The translations under genes and the position numbers were made by a program. Source: Idiomarina ramblicola (GTDB taxonomy: Bacteria; Pseudomonadota; Gammaproteobacteria; Enterobacterales; Alteromonadaceae). From it: a DNA stretch of 64,000 bases. This document shows, piece after piece, positions 8,740 through 18,904 of the stretch. Each line of letters starts with the position of its first letter. Within the stretch, counting starts at the first letter, position 1. Under the pieces are notes generated by a model that saw only the letters and a program-made list of their open reading frames with translations, was not told the origin of the DNA and searched no databases. The stretch covers positions 186,001 to 250,000 of the forward strand of contig NZ_PIQC01000001.1 in assembly GCF_003987255.1 (NCBI RefSeq), given 5' to 3'.

Positions 8740-9477
8740 TTAAACCATCGCCATACCACCATTAACGTGAATGGTTTCACCAGTGATATAAGCTGCACCG
8801 TCAGATGCTAAAAATGCTACCGCAGCAGCAATTTCCGCCGGTTCGCCCAAACGCGAAGCCGGAATATTATCAAAAATAGCTTGTTTTTGTTCGTCGTTTA
8901 GCGATTTTGTCATATCGGTATCGATAAAACCCGGTGCAACACAATTAACGGTAATACCGCGTGCTGCAACTTCCTTTGCCATAGCCTTACTAAATCCGAC
9001 TAAACCAGCTTTAGCAGCACAATAGTTAACTTGCCCGGGGTTTCCAGTGGTACCAACCACTGAGCTAATATTAATAATGCGACCATTGCGACGCTTCATC
9101 ATACCTCGCACAACCGCCTTACAAACCTTAAATACCGCTGACAAATTGGTATTCAATACGGCATCCCACTCGTCATCTTTCATTCTCATCATTAAATTAT
9201 CACGAGTGATACCGGCGTTATTCACAAGGATATCGATAGAACCGTATTCTTTCTCAATATCTTTGATGACCTGTTGCAAGCTATCTGAGTCAGTAACATC
9301 AAGCGCTAATCCTTTGCCTTTTGAACCAAGGTAGTCAGAAATCGCGGCGGCACCTTTATCTGAGGTAGCCGTACCAATGACTTTGGCCCCCTGGCTGGCA
9401 AGTAGCTCAGCGATTGCTTTTCCTATCCCCCGGCTTGCACCGGTAACCAATGCGACTTTATTTTCAAAGTTTTGCAC
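8740..9477 (-). CDS. fabG: 3-oxoacyl-[acyl-carrier-protein] reductase
   Basis: A 245-residue short-chain dehydrogenase that reduces 3-oxoacyl-ACP with NADPH. The Rossmann motif TGASRGIG (residues 12-19), the NNAG motif, the catalytic YxxxK (YCAAK) and the C-terminal ITGETIHVNGGMAMV are all FabG-like. The start is GTG at 9477, with AAAGG eight bases upstream. It follows fabD by 16 bases and precedes acpP. Confidence 0.97.
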   Translation of the reverse strand: MQNFENKVALVTGASRGIGKAIAELLASQGAKVIGTATSDKGAAAISDYLGSKGKGLALDVTDSDSLQQVIKDIEKEYGSIDILVNNAGITRDNLMMRMKDDEWDAVLNTNLSAVFKVCKAVVRGMMKRRNGRIINISSVVGTTGNPGQVNYCAAKAGLVGFSKAMAKEVAARGITVNCVAPGFIDTDMTKSLNDEQKQAIFDNIPASRLGEPAEIAAAVAFLASDGAAYITGETIHVNGGMAMV

Positions 9478-9493
9478 GTAAATAACCTTTTAA

Positions 9494-10414
9494 TTAAAGT
9501 GAGTTCAAAGAGTCTAGCGTATTCAGTGCACTACAGCCAAAAGACTTAGTAATGCGCTTGTTCAACCCAGTTAAAACTTTCCCCGGGCCAACTTCATAAG
9601 CTGTTTCGACATCCATTTTCGCTATCTGTTCCACCGTTTCTGTCCAGCGAACTGGGCAGTAAAGTTGGCGCACTAGCGCATCTTTAATAGCCGCTTCATT
9701 ATCCGCTATAGCGACATCTACGTTATTAATAACGGGGGTACGTGCTGATTTTAAAGTTACTGATTGCAATGCCTCAGCCAATTGGCTAGCCGCTGGTTGC
9801 ATCAGAGCACAATGCGACGGAACACTTACGGGTAAAGGTAAAACACGCTTAGCACCGGCTTCTTTCAGAGCTTCGGCAGCTCGAGCAACCGCTTCCGTGT
9901 GTCCTGCTATAACCACCTGCCCCGGCGAATTATAATTAACTGGAGTAACAACTTGTCCAGCCGCCTGCTCTAAACAAATTTTCTCAATTTCTGCATCCTC
10001 TAAGCCAATAACTGCAGCCATGGCACCTTCGCCTTCTGCTACGGCCTGCTGCATAAACTGCCCTCGCAAGGCGACAAGTTTAACAGCATCACTAAAATCA
10101 AGAACCCCGGCACAAACAAGAGCTGAATACTCACCCAGACTGTGTCCAGCCATTACACTAATATCGGTCAAGCCCTTTTCTTTAGCTACACGATATAGAG
10201 CGACACTGGCCGTTAATAATGCCGGTTGAGTACGTTGCGTCTCATTCAGCTGTTGCTCTGGACCTTGCTGCACCAATTTCCATAGATCGTAATCCAGAGC
10301 ACTGCTGGCTTCAGAGAACGTTTCTTTAATTAGTGCAAAGTCATTTGATAAATCACCAAGCATTCCGACACTTTGTGAACCTTGCCCCGGAAATAACAAC
10401 GCTGTTTTAGTCAT
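9494..10414 (-). CDS. fabD: Malonyl-CoA-ACP transacylase
   Basis: Moves malonate from CoA to ACP. The 306-residue protein starts MTKTALLFPGQGSQ at the ATG 10414, with AGAGGA four bases upstream. The longer open frame runs back into fabH and is not used. The nucleophile S92 is in GHSLGEYSAL, as in E. coli FabD. The gene follows fabH by 10 bases. Confidence 0.97.
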   Translation of the reverse strand: MTKTALLFPGQGSQSVGMLGDLSNDFALIKETFSEASSALDYDLWKLVQQGPEQQLNETQRTQPALLTASVALYRVAKEKGLTDISVMAGHSLGEYSALVCAGVLDFSDAVKLVALRGQFMQQAVAEGEGAMAAVIGLEDAEIEKICLEQAAGQVVTPVNYNSPGQVVIAGHTEAVARAAEALKEAGAKRVLPLPVSVPSHCALMQPAASQLAEALQSVTLKSARTPVINNVDVAIADNEAAIKDALVRQLYCPVRWTETVEQIAKMDVETAYEVGPGKVLTGLNKRITKSFGCSALNTLDSLNSL

Positions 10415-10424
10415 AACTATCCTC

Positions 10425-11387
10425 TTAATATTGAACCAGCGCGGAGCCCCAGGCGAAACCGCCACCAAAGGCTTCCAATAAAAGTTTTTGGCCGCGCTTA
10501 ATACGCCCATCCTTAACTGCCCAATCAAGTGCAATGGGCACCGACGCAGCGGATGTATTTCCGGTTTTATCCAGAGTAATAACGACCCGATCCATCGGCA
10601 TCTGCAATTTTTTTGCTGTGGCGTTAATAATACGCAAATTCGCCTGATGTGGAATCAACCAGTCTAAATCCTGCGCATGTAATTGATTTTTTGCCAAGGT
10701 CTCTGTCACTAGACTGCTCAATTTCGCCACTGCAACCTTAAAAACTTCATTACCCTTCATATACATCCAGGCACTTTCAGCACTGCTTTCTTTGCCCCTG
10801 GTTGCCTGTTTAGCTCCTAATAAATGACTATACTCACCCGCACTGTAGAGGTGAGTTGACAGAATACCGGGTGTGTCACTCTGCTCGAGAATAACCGCCC
10901 CGCCGCCATCACCGAATAATACCAGGGTATTGCGATCTTCAGGGTCACATAAGCGAGCCAGTACATCCGCGCCGATGACTAAAATACGTTGGTGTTGACC
11001 GCTTTTGATAAATTGGTCGGCTACTGAGAGCGCATAGATAAATCCAGAGCAGGCAGCTCCGACATCGAAAGCCGGAATTGATGTCACTCCCAGCATCCGT
11101 TGAATCTCACAAGCAGCACTTGGAAACGCATGCTCCGCTGAAGTTGTTGCCACCACAATCATATCCACATCTTGTGGACTCAGATTAGCTGATGCCAGCG
11201 CTTCTTTTGCAGCTTCATACCCTAACGTTGCCGCTGTTTCATTCGCTGCGGCTATACGTCGTTCCGAGATGCCGGTTCTTTCCTTAATCCATTCATCGGA
11301 AGTATCAACGCGTTGGGTGAGCTCTTCGTTAGTGAGTCGTTGTTCTGGGAGATAATGCCCGGTACCAACAATTTTTGAATAAGTCAT
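10425..11387 (-). CDS. fabH: 3-oxoacyl-ACP synthase III
   Basis: Condenses acetyl-CoA with malonyl-ACP to start fatty-acid synthesis. The 320-residue product has the triad C113 (GAACSGF), H247 (IPHQANLR) and N277 (GNTSAASVP), plus the end [14 protein letters not shown] chose the ATG at 11387 ([15 protein letters not shown]) because family members begin there; the open frame extends 44 codons upstream into plsX with no family match. The Shine-Dalgarno is weak. Confidence 0.97.
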   Translation of the reverse strand: MTYSKIVGTGHYLPEQRLTNEELTQRVDTSDEWIKERTGISERRIAAANETAATLGYEAAKEALASANLSPQDVDMIVVATTSAEHAFPSAACEIQRMLGVTSIPAFDVGAACSGFIYALSVADQFIKSGQHQRILVIGADVLARLCDPEDRNTLVLFGDGGGAVILEQSDTPGILSTHLYSAGEYSHLLGAKQATRGKESSAESAWMYMKGNEVFKVAVAKLSSLVTETLAKNQLHAQDLDWLIPHQANLRIINATAKKLQMPMDRVVITLDKTGNTSAASVPIALDWAVKDGRIKRGQKLLLEAFGGGFAWGSALVQY

Positions 11388-11403
11388 AACGCTACTTAAC
11401 TGA

Positions 11404-12429
11404 TTACAGCTGTTCTGATAAGACTGCTTCAACACGATGTTTAATTCGCTCAGGAAGCTGTTCATGCGCTTCTGCGACGGCTTGTTGAATTGCACTATAA
11501 AAAGCGCCGGCGCTAGCACTACCGTGACTTTTTATCACGACATGCCGCAATCCTATCAGACTCGCACCGTTGTAGTGGTCGGGCTTCAGTCTATCCCAGG
11601 ACTTATGTGTTCTTTTTTGTAGGAAACGAAAGAAAAATCGATAAAGCCAATGTGAATTTAACGTTTCCCGCATTTGTTCAATAATGAATGTTGCCAGACC
11701 TTCACAGCTTTTGAGTGCAATATTCCCGACAAAGCCATCACAAACAACAACATCCGCACGACCACTAAACAAGTGATTACCTTCAATAAAACCAATATAA
11801 TTTACCTGGTCGCATTGGGCGAGTCTCGCTGCCGCATTACGTACAACGTCGTTACCTTTAATATCTTCTTCGCCCATGTTCAACAGACTAATTTTAGGAG
11901 CCTGCACGTCAGAAAGGTACTCTGCTGCCACTGCTCCCATCACACCAAACTGGAATAACGTTTCTGAATCGCAGCTGGCATTAGCACCAAGATCCAACAA
12001 GTACGATTTTCCACCCGTTTGGTTCGGTAGAGCAGTCATTAAGGCAGGACGCAACACCCCGGGCAAGGTCTTTAGTGTGAAATAGGCGTTAGTCATCAAT
12101 GCGCCCGTATTGCCGCCGCTTACCATAGCCTGACATTCACCGTCAGCTAAGGCATTGAGCGCAATTCGCATAGAAGATTCGGGCTTGCTCCGCAGAGACT
12201 GACCAGGTTTTTCATCCATTTCAATGACTTGCTCGGCATGGCTAAGTTTTACTGAAGGATGAGAAGTTAAGTGATACTTTTCAAGTAGTGGGACGAGTTC
12301 TTGCTGGTGCCCGACAACGGTGAATTTAACATCGGGATACCGATGAACCGCTTTTTCCAGGGCTTCTATAACAATAGAGGGGCCATTATCGCCCCCCATT
12401 GCATCAATCGCTATGTTCAGTTCAGGCAT
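11404..12429 (-). CDS. plsX: Phosphate acyltransferase PlsX
   Basis: A 341-residue enzyme making acyl-phosphate from acyl-ACP for glycerolipid synthesis. Family motifs include [12 protein letters not shown] near the N-terminus, [22 protein letters not shown] and [13 protein letters not shown]. It stands between rpmF (8 bases upstream) and fabH (16 bases downstream), the standard gammaproteobacterial order. Confidence 0.97.
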   Translation of the reverse strand: MPELNIAIDAMGGDNGPSIVIEALEKAVHRYPDVKFTVVGHQQELVPLLEKYHLTSHPSVKLSHAEQVIEMDEKPGQSLRSKPESSMRIALNALADGECQAMVSGGNTGALMTNAYFTLKTLPGVLRPALMTALPNQTGGKSYLLDLGANASCDSETLFQFGVMGAVAAEYLSDVQAPKISLLNMGEEDIKGNDVVRNAAARLAQCDQVNYIGFIEGNHLFSGRADVVVCDGFVGNIALKSCEGLATFIIEQMRETLNSHWLYRFFFRFLQKRTHKSWDRLKPDHYNGASLIGLRHVVIKSHGSASAGAFYSAIQQAVAEAHEQLPERIKHRVEAVLSEQL

Positions 12430-12437
12430 GGCCTGTC

Positions 12438-12608
12438 TTACTTGTTAACGACCTTACGACCCTTGTAATAACCGTCGGCTGTTACGTGGTGACGACGATG
12501 CGTTTCACCCGTAGTTGAGTCAACCGACAGTGTGGGGCCGTCTATTGCATCGTGTGAACGACGCATGTCGCGTCTTGAACGACTTTTCTTACTTTTTTGA
12601 ACAGCCAT
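12438..12608 (-). CDS. rpmF: 50S ribosomal protein L32
   Basis: Reading the minus strand from ATG 12608 gives 56 residues beginning [20 protein letters not shown] and ending [11 protein letters not shown], a clear bacterial L32 of the cysteine-free type. AGGAG lies about eight bases before the start. It lies 16 bases after yceD and 8 before plsX, as in E. coli, where L32 is co-transcribed with lipid-synthesis genes. Confidence 0.97.
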   Translation of the reverse strand: MAVQKSKKSRSRRDMRRSHDAIDGPTLSVDSTTGETHRRHHVTADGYYKGRKVVNK

Positions 12609-12624
12609 TTACGCTATCTCCTGA

Positions 12625-13152
12625 TTATTTACGCTTCAATTCTTGTAATACGGCAAACGGGTTATCTGACTCTTCAGCAACTGATTCGTCAATCTCACCC
12701 CATGTCATCGCATCACGATCCACCTGACATGCCTTAGCATCGTGCTTAGGAGCTAATGGCATAGCCAGAATTAATTCGTCTTCAACAAGCCCATGCAAGT
12801 TAATTTCCCCAAAATCGTTTACCTCAACAGCTTCATAGCTATCAGGAAAGTCATCTGCTACCTGCCGCTTAGTGACAGGAGCATACGCAAATTGCGCGAG
12901 AATATCAACATCCAGAGGCGTATTACAGCGTTCACAAAGTACTTTGACAGCAACTTTTGCTTTCCCTGTAAAATAACTAATGCCTTGCTCATCAATTCCA
13001 AACTCAACACTGACCTCGGGATCTGAGCATGGTTCGACCAAGCTTTCCTGAAGTCTTGTTAATGTTTTGCCAGGTACTACCCCATCATATACCACTTTCT
13101 TGTTGGCACTTTTGACTGGGTCTACCGTTACGGGAATACGAACTTTTTGCAT
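12625..13152 (-). CDS. yceD: 23S rRNA accumulation protein YceD (DUF177)
   Basis: A 175-residue DUF177 protein starting MQKVRIPVTVDPVKSA, close to E. coli YceD, with the CERCNTPL cysteine pair near residue 95 and a conserved acidic ELILAMPL segment. YceD is linked to 23S rRNA or ribosome assembly and is nearly always next to rpmF. No Shine-Dalgarno is visible before the ATG; a good promoter lies so close upstream that the mRNA may be almost leaderless. Confidence 0.93.
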   Translation of the reverse strand: MQKVRIPVTVDPVKSANKKVVYDGVVPGKTLTRLQESLVEPCSDPEVSVEFGIDEQGISYFTGKAKVAVKVLCERCNTPLDVDILAQFAYAPVTKRQVADDFPDSYEAVEVNDFGEINLHGLVEDELILAMPLAPKHDAKACQVDRDAMTWGEIDESVAEESDNPFAVLQELKRK

Positions 13153-13161
13153 AGCGCGCGA

Positions 13162-13190
13162 ATGTTAACGAAGTTCCACCTTAGTGACAA
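13162..13190 (-). promoter_or_regulatory. Sigma-70-type promoter of yceD-rpmF-plsX
   Basis: On the minus strand TTGTCA (plus 13185-13190) and TAACAT (13162-13167) are separated by exactly 17 bases. Transcription would start near 13155, only a few bases before the yceD ATG at 13152. Inferred from pattern only. Confidence 0.55.
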
Positions 13191-13203
13191 GGGAAATCTG
13201 TCG

Positions 13204-13800
13204 TTAATCCTTATTTAGAGGGTTAATTCCGTGAGTTCTCAGCATATCCAGTAAAGCGATAGCGGGTAACCCGATTAAGGTATTAGGGTCGTTACCTTTT
13301 AGACGGCGGAACAAACTGATACCCAGTCCTTCACTTTTAAAGCTTCCGGCACAATCAAAAGGCTTTTCGAGCTCGACATAGCGCTCTATTTCGTTGACTG
13401 TCAGTTGACGAAATTCAACCTCAAAAGGCTCTACTCTCACTTCGCACTGTTGAGTCTCTGTATTAAGAACGGCCAGCCCTGTATAAAAAGTCACCGTTTT
13501 GCTCACAAAGCCAGACAACTGTCGTACAGCATTTTCATAATTACCGGGTTTCCCTAATATCTGCCCGTCACAAACGGCGACTTGATCAGAACCAATAATA
13601 ACAGCGTTGTTATGAGTCATACGTTGTTCAACTGCACGGGCTTTAGCGTCAGCTAAACGCCCCACCAGTTGCTGTGGACTCTCAGAAGTAACAGCGGTTT
13701 CATCAATATCGGGCTTCACAACGTCATACTTCAAGTGAAGTTTATCTAAAATTTCGCGACGATACTTAGAGCCTGACCCCAGAATTAATGGCAACGTCAT
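13204..13800 (-). CDS. Maf-family nucleoside triphosphate pyrophosphatase (YceF type)
   Basis: A 198-residue Maf protein with the N-terminal LILGSGSKYRREIL substrate loop, PDIDET, VIGSDQVAV with the catalytic aspartate, and the C-terminal FRRLKGNDPNTLIGLP. YceF-type enzymes hydrolyse modified nucleotides such as m7GTP; the LILGSGSKYRR start and the place next to yceD and rluC favour this branch over YhdE. Its start overlaps the stop of the HAD gene (ATGA). Confidence 0.92.
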   Translation of the reverse strand: MTLPLILGSGSKYRREILDKLHLKYDVVKPDIDETAVTSESPQQLVGRLADAKARAVEQRMTHNNAVIIGSDQVAVCDGQILGKPGNYENAVRQLSGFVSKTVTFYTGLAVLNTETQQCEVRVEPFEVEFRQLTVNEIERYVELEKPFDCAGSFKSEGLGISLFRRLKGNDPNTLIGLPAIALLDMLRTHGINPLNKD

Positions 13801-14459
13801 AACGTCTCCCTGATAAGTTTATTGCTGAGTTCTGACAGCGAATCGACCACTATGCTTGCGCCGGCTTCGCGTAAACGTTCTGCATCATGCACACCAAAAC
13901 TAACACCCACCGGATGCACACCCGCTGCGACCGCCATTTTTATATCATGAACTGAATCACCAACCATTACCGTTTGTTCCGGATGAGTTTTGAGTTCATT
14001 CATTATTTCATACAGCATTTGAGGATCGGGCTTACCCAATGTCTCACTGGCACACCGGGAAGCTGCAAAATAATGTTCGGTTTCACTTTCTGACCATACC
14101 CGCTGTAAGCCCCTACGAGCTTTACCGGTTGCAACAGCCAACTGAAAGCCCGAATCGGTCAATGCAGAGAGGATAGCTTTTGCATCATGAAATAACGGTG
14201 ACGGTGTTGGGTTTAAATCAACATACTCATCACGATATCGAGCCAAAAAACTATCCAGTTGTTTAGGGTTAAGCATACCGAACAATTTTTCTATTGCCGG
14301 TTCAAGACTTAAACCAATAATATCTCTAACGGCAACATCGGTTGGAACAGGCAAACCGATGTACTGAGCGGTATTTTGCATCGATGACACAATCCGGCCG
14401 ATCGAGTCCATTAAGGTGCCATCCCAATCAAATATAATCAGTCGCTTATCGTCCGTCAT
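13797..14459 (-). CDS. HAD superfamily phosphatase (subfamily IA)
   Basis: A 220-residue HAD hydrolase with motif I DWDGTLMDS (nucleophile D11, acid D13), motif II VATGKA, and motif III/IV MVGDSVHDIKMA. Similar genes stand between rluC and maf in other Alteromonadales. It is probably a sugar- or nucleotide-phosphate phosphatase; the substrate cannot be read from the sequence. Coupled to maf by a four-base overlap. Confidence 0.88.
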   Translation of the reverse strand: MTDDKRLIIFDWDGTLMDSIGRIVSSMQNTAQYIGLPVPTDVAVRDIIGLSLEPAIEKLFGMLNPKQLDSFLARYRDEYVDLNPTPSPLFHDAKAILSALTDSGFQLAVATGKARRGLQRVWSESETEHYFAASRCASETLGKPDPQMLYEIMNELKTHPEQTVMVGDSVHDIKMAVAAGVHPVGVSFGVHDAERLREAGASIVVDSLSELSNKLIRETL

Positions 14460-14474
14460 TATAAGCTATCCATA

Positions 14475-15422
14475 TTATTGGGGAGTTAATTGCTTTAATG
14501 TTTGCTGTAAGTTGTCATCAAGAGGCGCTTCAAAAGCAACATCTTTTTCCGTAATCGGATGCAAAAATCGCAGCTTCCATGCGTGCAGAAACAGTCGGTT
14601 TAAGCCAGTTTCTGCCATAGCATGATCAAAGTCTGTATCGCCGTATTTAGGATCTTTTGCAATAGGATGACCGGCGTGCAGAGCATGTACCCGAATCTGA
14701 TGTGTTCGCCCGGTCACAGGAGAAGCTTCAACTAATGTCCCTTCCTTATACCGCTGTTGAATTCTGAATCGTGTTAAAGAGGCTTTTCCCTCAGCATCGA
14801 CACGTACAATTCTCTCGCCGGACTTTAACGTATTCTTTTTTAATGGCGCCTCAACACTGCGAACCCGTTTTTGCCATTGCCCCCGAACCAGCGCCAAGTA
14901 TTGTTTGTTCATTTCTTTATTGCGCAGTTGCTCGTGCAAGCTTCGTAATACAGAACGCTTTTTAGCCACAAGTAATAACCCGCTGGTATCACGATCCAGG
15001 CGATGAACCAGTTCTAGACTCTTTTCCTTTGGTCGCAGAGCTCGTAATCCCTCAATAAGTCCAAACTGCAGACCCGAGCCACCATGTACCGCAACACCTG
15101 AAGGCTTGTTAATTAAAATCAGTGCGTCATCTTCATAAACTATGGCGTGTTCCAGCGCAGCAACCTGCTCAAGATTAGCTGAAGGTAATTCCGGCCGTTC
15201 GCTGACTTTAACCGGTGGAATACGAATAAGATCGCCTTCCTTTAGCTTATAATCCGGTTTTATTCGCTTTTTATTGGCGCGCACTTCGCCTTTGCGAACA
15301 ATTCGGTACACCAAAGACTTAGGTACACCGCGTAATTGCGCAATGAGAAAGTTATCTATTCGCTGCCCTGACTCCTCTGTAGAGACGGTGTGCCAGCGCA
15401 CTTCTTGTTGAATTGTTTTCAT
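14475..15422 (-). CDS. rluC: 23S rRNA pseudouridine synthase RluC
   Basis: The 315-residue enzyme has an N-terminal S4 RNA-binding domain (about residues 20-75) and a RluA-type catalytic domain with HRLDRDTSG (140-148; catalytic D143). RluC makes pseudouridine at positions 955, 2504 and 2580 of 23S rRNA in E. coli. It is divergent from rne across 451 bases, the usual arrangement. Confidence 0.95.
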   Translation of the reverse strand: MKTIQQEVRWHTVSTEESGQRIDNFLIAQLRGVPKSLVYRIVRKGEVRANKKRIKPDYKLKEGDLIRIPPVKVSERPELPSANLEQVAALEHAIVYEDDALILINKPSGVAVHGGSGLQFGLIEGLRALRPKEKSLELVHRLDRDTSGLLLVAKKRSVLRSLHEQLRNKEMNKQYLALVRGQWQKRVRSVEAPLKKNTLKSGERIVRVDAEGKASLTRFRIQQRYKEGTLVEASPVTGRTHQIRVHALHAGHPIAKDPKYGDTDFDHAMAETGLNRLFLHAWKLRFLHPITEKDVAFEAPLDDNLQQTLKQLTPQ

Positions 15423-15873
15423 ACCGCTATTTTACCATCATCTACGAGATTCAACAGCGAAATTGTTGCTTGTATTTTCAGTGGTTTTCATGAAATAATT
15501 AAGTGTCAAAGTCCATCGAAGATGGCAGACGAAGAATATATTTCGCGCAGTCGAAGTAACAGAGCGACGCATTATCCACATCAGCATACGGTTTTAAAGT
15601 TTAAAAGAGACTTGCCCGAGATGTTGATGGCACGGAGAAGAACACAGCACATAGAATACGCTTTGTTTAATAATCGATTGCAGACGTAAAATTTAGCGAC
15701 AATATGACACCGAACAGTTGGTGTTATCGGCACAGTCAAACTCATTTTAGTTACACGTTGTAGATGACGGGTAACGCAGGTCCCAAAGGACCTGCAGCGA
15801 CAGACGAATTCGATAATTGCACGATCGCCATAGGGGCGTGTCATATTGTGGCCCAAAGAATTGAGTCACAGTA
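15423..15873 (+). promoter_or_regulatory. rne upstream region and long 5' leader
   Basis: The 451 bases between rluC and rne hold no credible gene. They hold at least two clean hairpins close to rne: ACACC/GGTGT at 15707-15724, and a perfect 8-bp GCAGGTCC/GGACCTGC stem with a CAAA loop at 15776-15795. In E. coli the 361-base rne leader folds into hairpins through which RNase E controls its own mRNA; this region has the right place and size for the same. A possible promoter TTGTAT-N17-AATAAT lies at 15471-15499, weakly supported. Confidence 0.6.
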
Positions 15874-18822
15874 ATGAAAAGAATGCTAATAAATGCCACG
15901 CAATTAGAAGAATTGCGTGTAGCGCTGGTTGACGGCCAGCGCCTTTACGATTTAGATATTGAAAGCCCTGGTCACGAACAAAAGAAAGCCAACATCTATA
16001 AAGGCAAAATTACTCGTATTGAGCCTAGCCTTGAAGCCGCTTTCGTTGACTACGGCGCTGACCGCCACGGCTTCCTTCCTCTTAAAGAAATTGCAAAAAC
16101 CTATTTCCCACAAGGCTATACCTTCCAGGGCCGTCCCAACATCAAAGATGTGGTTAAAGAAGGCCAGGAAGTTATCGTTCAAATAGATAAAGAAGAACGT
16201 GGTCAAAAAGGCGCTGCCTTAACCACGTTTATTTCTTTGGCTGGCAGTTACTTAGTGTTAATGCCAAACAACCCTCGTGCCGGTGGTATCTCACGCCGTA
16301 TAGAGGGAGATGAACGTTCAGCTCTTAAAGAAGCACTGTCTGAACTAAACGTTCCTAAAGAAATGGGCCTTATTGTTCGTACAGCCGGCGTCGGCAAGTC
16401 GAAAGAAGAGCTGGAGTGGGATTTAAACGTCTTACTTAACCACTGGGAAGCTATTAGTAAAGCTGCCGATGAGCGCCCTGCCCCTTTCCTTATACATCAG
16501 GAAAGCAATGTTATTTTCCGGGCCTTACGTGATTACTTACGCCGCGATATCGGTGAAGTCTTAATAGACAGCCCGAAAGTTTATGAACAAGTTCGCAGTC
16601 ATATACAACTTATTCGTCCAGACTTTTTGCAACGCGTTAAGCAATATGAAGGCGATGTTCCACTATTCAGCCACTACCAGATTGAAAGCCAAATTGAATC
16701 TGCTTTTCAGCGTGAGGTTCGTCTTCCCTCTGGTGGTTCAATTGTAATCGACCCAACTGAAGCCTTAACGTCCATCGACATTAACTCGTCGCGTGCGACT
16801 AAAGGTGGTGACATTGAAGAAACCGCCTTACAGACTAACCTGGAAGCAGCAGAAGAAATTGCGCGTCAGTTACGTCTCCGCGATGTTGGTGGATTAGTTG
16901 TCATCGACTTCATTGATATGACGCCTTCTCGTCATCAGCGTGATGTAGAAAACCGTTTGCGTGACAGCTTATCTCAGGACAGAGCCCGAATTCAGGTAGC
17001 CCGCATCTCACGTTTTGGTTTGATGGAGATGTCACGTCAGCGTTTACGCCCTTCATTGGGTGAATCGGCAAACAATGTTTGCCCACGTTGTAACGGCCAG
17101 GGAACCATACGTTCAAGCGACTCTTTAGCGCTTTCAATCTTACGTTTGATTGAAGAAGAGGCCATAAAAGATAACACCATTCAGGTGCACTCTCAGGTTC
17201 CGGTTGATGTAGCAACATACTTGCTAAACGAAAAACGTCAGTCCGTTAATCACATCGAAAAACGTCATAACGTCAAAATCGTTATTATTCCGAACCATCA
17301 CCTTGAAACACCTCACTTTGAAGTGCTGCGTATTCGTGATGATGAAGTCCCTGAATCAGCAAGTTTTGAATTAGTACAGAAGCCGGAACAGACTGAATCT
17401 ACTGTTTCTATTACTTTGACTCAGGATAAGGCAAAGTTTGAAGAGCCGGCACTTAAAGGCCTGCAGGCACCGAGTGCAGCACCTACACCAGCACCGGCCC
17501 CTAAAGTTGCAGAGAAGAAAGCAACTCAGGCTTCGCTTTTAAGTCGTTTAAAGACTTGGTTCTCCGGCTTGTTTGGCTCTGATGATGAGCAAAAGCAGGT
17601 TGAAGCTGATAAAGAGAAAGAGCGCAAGGCTCAAAGTCAGAGGAACCAGCAACGTCGCGGTCGTAATCGTCGCTCTGGAAATCGTCAGCAACGTGGTCGC
17701 AACCAATCAACAGGTAAGGACAAAGAAGCAGGTAAAGAGAATCACTCTGGTGCTACTACTACAGAAGAAAAGTCGGCGGAGTCCCGCGATGATGCAGGTA
17801 ACCGCAACAGTCGCAACCGAAACGACCGCAGACGTCGTGGTCGCAGTAATAAAAATAATCAGCAACCAAAACCAGAAGCGACTAAGAGTGAGCAAGTCGA
17901 TAGTCCAGCTGAAGCAGAAAAGCCCAAAGAGACTAAAGCTGTTCAGGACAAACCACGCCGTCAGCGCAAGCCAATTGAAAAATCTGTTCGTGTTTCAGCA
18001 ACGGGTGATTCAGTAAAAGCTAATGAACCAAAACAGCAAGCTCAAAAGCCTGTTGATGCCTCTACCGATGATGCAAACACTCAGAAGCCAAGTCAGGCTA
18101 AAGAGAAACCAACACAACAATCAGGTTCCGGCAAGAGCGAGAGCAAAGCCATTTCTGATAAGGTGCTGGATCCGCGTATGCAGGCAGCCGCTGAGTTGGT
18201 ACAAAATCAGACGCAAGCTACAACTCCGGTAGAAGAAAGTGTAGAGAAGAATGTTGACGAGAGTACTGAAAAGCTAGCTCAAACGGACGCTCAGGCAACT
18301 CAACAAACTGATACTGAAGCATCATCGAGTGCTGGAGAAGGGTCGGACACTAGCGAACCGGCAGCCACACCTGAGGTCGCTTCTGATGACAGCACAGACG
18401 CGCCAGTGACAAAGACCGAAGAGCCGGTATCTGAGTCAGAGGAAGAAGAAAATAGCAATGACGCTGCAACTGACGAAGCACCTAAGTCAGCTGAGGCAGA
18501 TGAAGCAATTGAAGAAAAGTCCGAGCCTAAGGTTGAAGAGAAGAAAGGCAGAGATCGCTCTCGCCGCTCACCTCGCCACCAACGGGCAGCCGGACAAAAA
18601 CGTAAGCAAATGAAAACCGAAGCGGTTATACCCAACCGGTCATTGAGTGGTTCATCATTTTCTGCAATGACAAAGGCAACAGCGGAAGAGCGCAAAGAAG
18701 CGTTTAAAGCTTTACCAGTAGCATCCGCAGAGAATCGTCCAAAAATTGTTAAAGACAGTCGTATCGCGAGCATTTCTCAGGCTAGGTCAAGCTCTTACGC
18801 TGAAATGGCAAAATGTGACTAA
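15874..18822 (+). CDS. rne: Ribonuclease E
   Basis: A 982-residue endoribonuclease, core of the RNA degradosome. The catalytic half has the S1 domain (about 35-125), catalytic D302 and D345 (IDINSS, VVIDFID), and the zinc-link CPRC at 403-406, each one residue before its E. coli counterpart. A short amphipathic stretch [14 protein letters not shown] (555-568) probably anchors it to the membrane, followed by arginine-rich RNA-binding blocks at about 590-610 and 645-660. The remaining C-terminal scaffold is acidic, low-complexity and unlike E. coli, with a conserved-looking tail ending AEMAKCD. Confidence 0.97.
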   Translation: MKRMLINATQLEELRVALVDGQRLYDLDIESPGHEQKKANIYKGKITRIEPSLEAAFVDYGADRHGFLPLKEIAKTYFPQGYTFQGRPNIKDVVKEGQEVIVQIDKEERGQKGAALTTFISLAGSYLVLMPNNPRAGGISRRIEGDERSALKEALSELNVPKEMGLIVRTAGVGKSKEELEWDLNVLLNHWEAISKAADERPAPFLIHQESNVIFRALRDYLRRDIGEVLIDSPKVYEQVRSHIQLIRPDFLQRVKQYEGDVPLFSHYQIESQIESAFQREVRLPSGGSIVIDPTEALTSIDINSSRATKGGDIEETALQTNLEAAEEIARQLRLRDVGGLVVIDFIDMTPSRHQRDVENRLRDSLSQDRARIQVARISRFGLMEMSRQRLRPSLGESANNVCPRCNGQGTIRSSDSLALSILRLIEEEAIKDNTIQVHSQVPVDVATYLLNEKRQSVNHIEKRHNVKIVIIPNHHLETPHFEVLRIRDDEVPESASFELVQKPEQTESTVSITLTQDKAKFEEPALKGLQAPSAAPTPAPAPKVAEKKATQASLLSRLKTWFSGLFGSDDEQKQVEADKEKERKAQSQRNQQRRGRNRRSGNRQQRGRNQSTGKDKEAGKENHSGATTTEEKSAESRDDAGNRNSRNRNDRRRRGRSNKNNQQPKPEATKSEQVDSPAEAEKPKETKAVQDKPRRQRKPIEKSVRVSATGDSVKANEPKQQAQKPVDASTDDANTQKPSQAKEKPTQQSGSGKSESKAISDKVLDPRMQAAAELVQNQTQATTPVEESVEKNVDESTEKLAQTDAQATQQTDTEASSSAGEGSDTSEPAATPEVASDDSTDAPVTKTEEPVSESEEEENSNDAATDEAPKSAEADEAIEEKSEPKVEEKKGRDRSRRSPRHQRAAGQKRKQMKTEAVIPNRSLSGSSFSAMTKATAEERKEAFKALPVASAENRPKIVKDSRIASISQARSSSYAEMAKCD

Positions 18823-18852
18823 ACTTAATTAAGCTCAATTTGAATATAAATT

Positions 18853-18887
18853 AAAAGGCCGGTAGTCAGAAGATTACCGGCCTTTTT
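18853..18887 (+). terminator. Bidirectional terminator between rne and the comEA-like gene
   Basis: AAAAGGCCGGTA (18853-18864) pairs perfectly with TACCGGCCTTTT (18875-18886) around a ten-base loop, with a T run after it on both strands. It serves rne on the plus strand and the gene ending at 18905 on the minus strand. Confidence 0.92.
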
Positions 18888-18904
18888 ATCTCTGGAGTTT
18901 GGCT

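Noticed and set aside
15572-15580. Perfect DnaA box TTATCCACA in the rne leader
   Set aside because: A single box without neighbours or an AT-rich unwinding region does not indicate an origin.
15390-15689. 99-residue ORF across the rluC-rne gap
   Set aside because: No ribosome site, no recognisable family, overlaps the rluC start and the rne leader; taken as chance.
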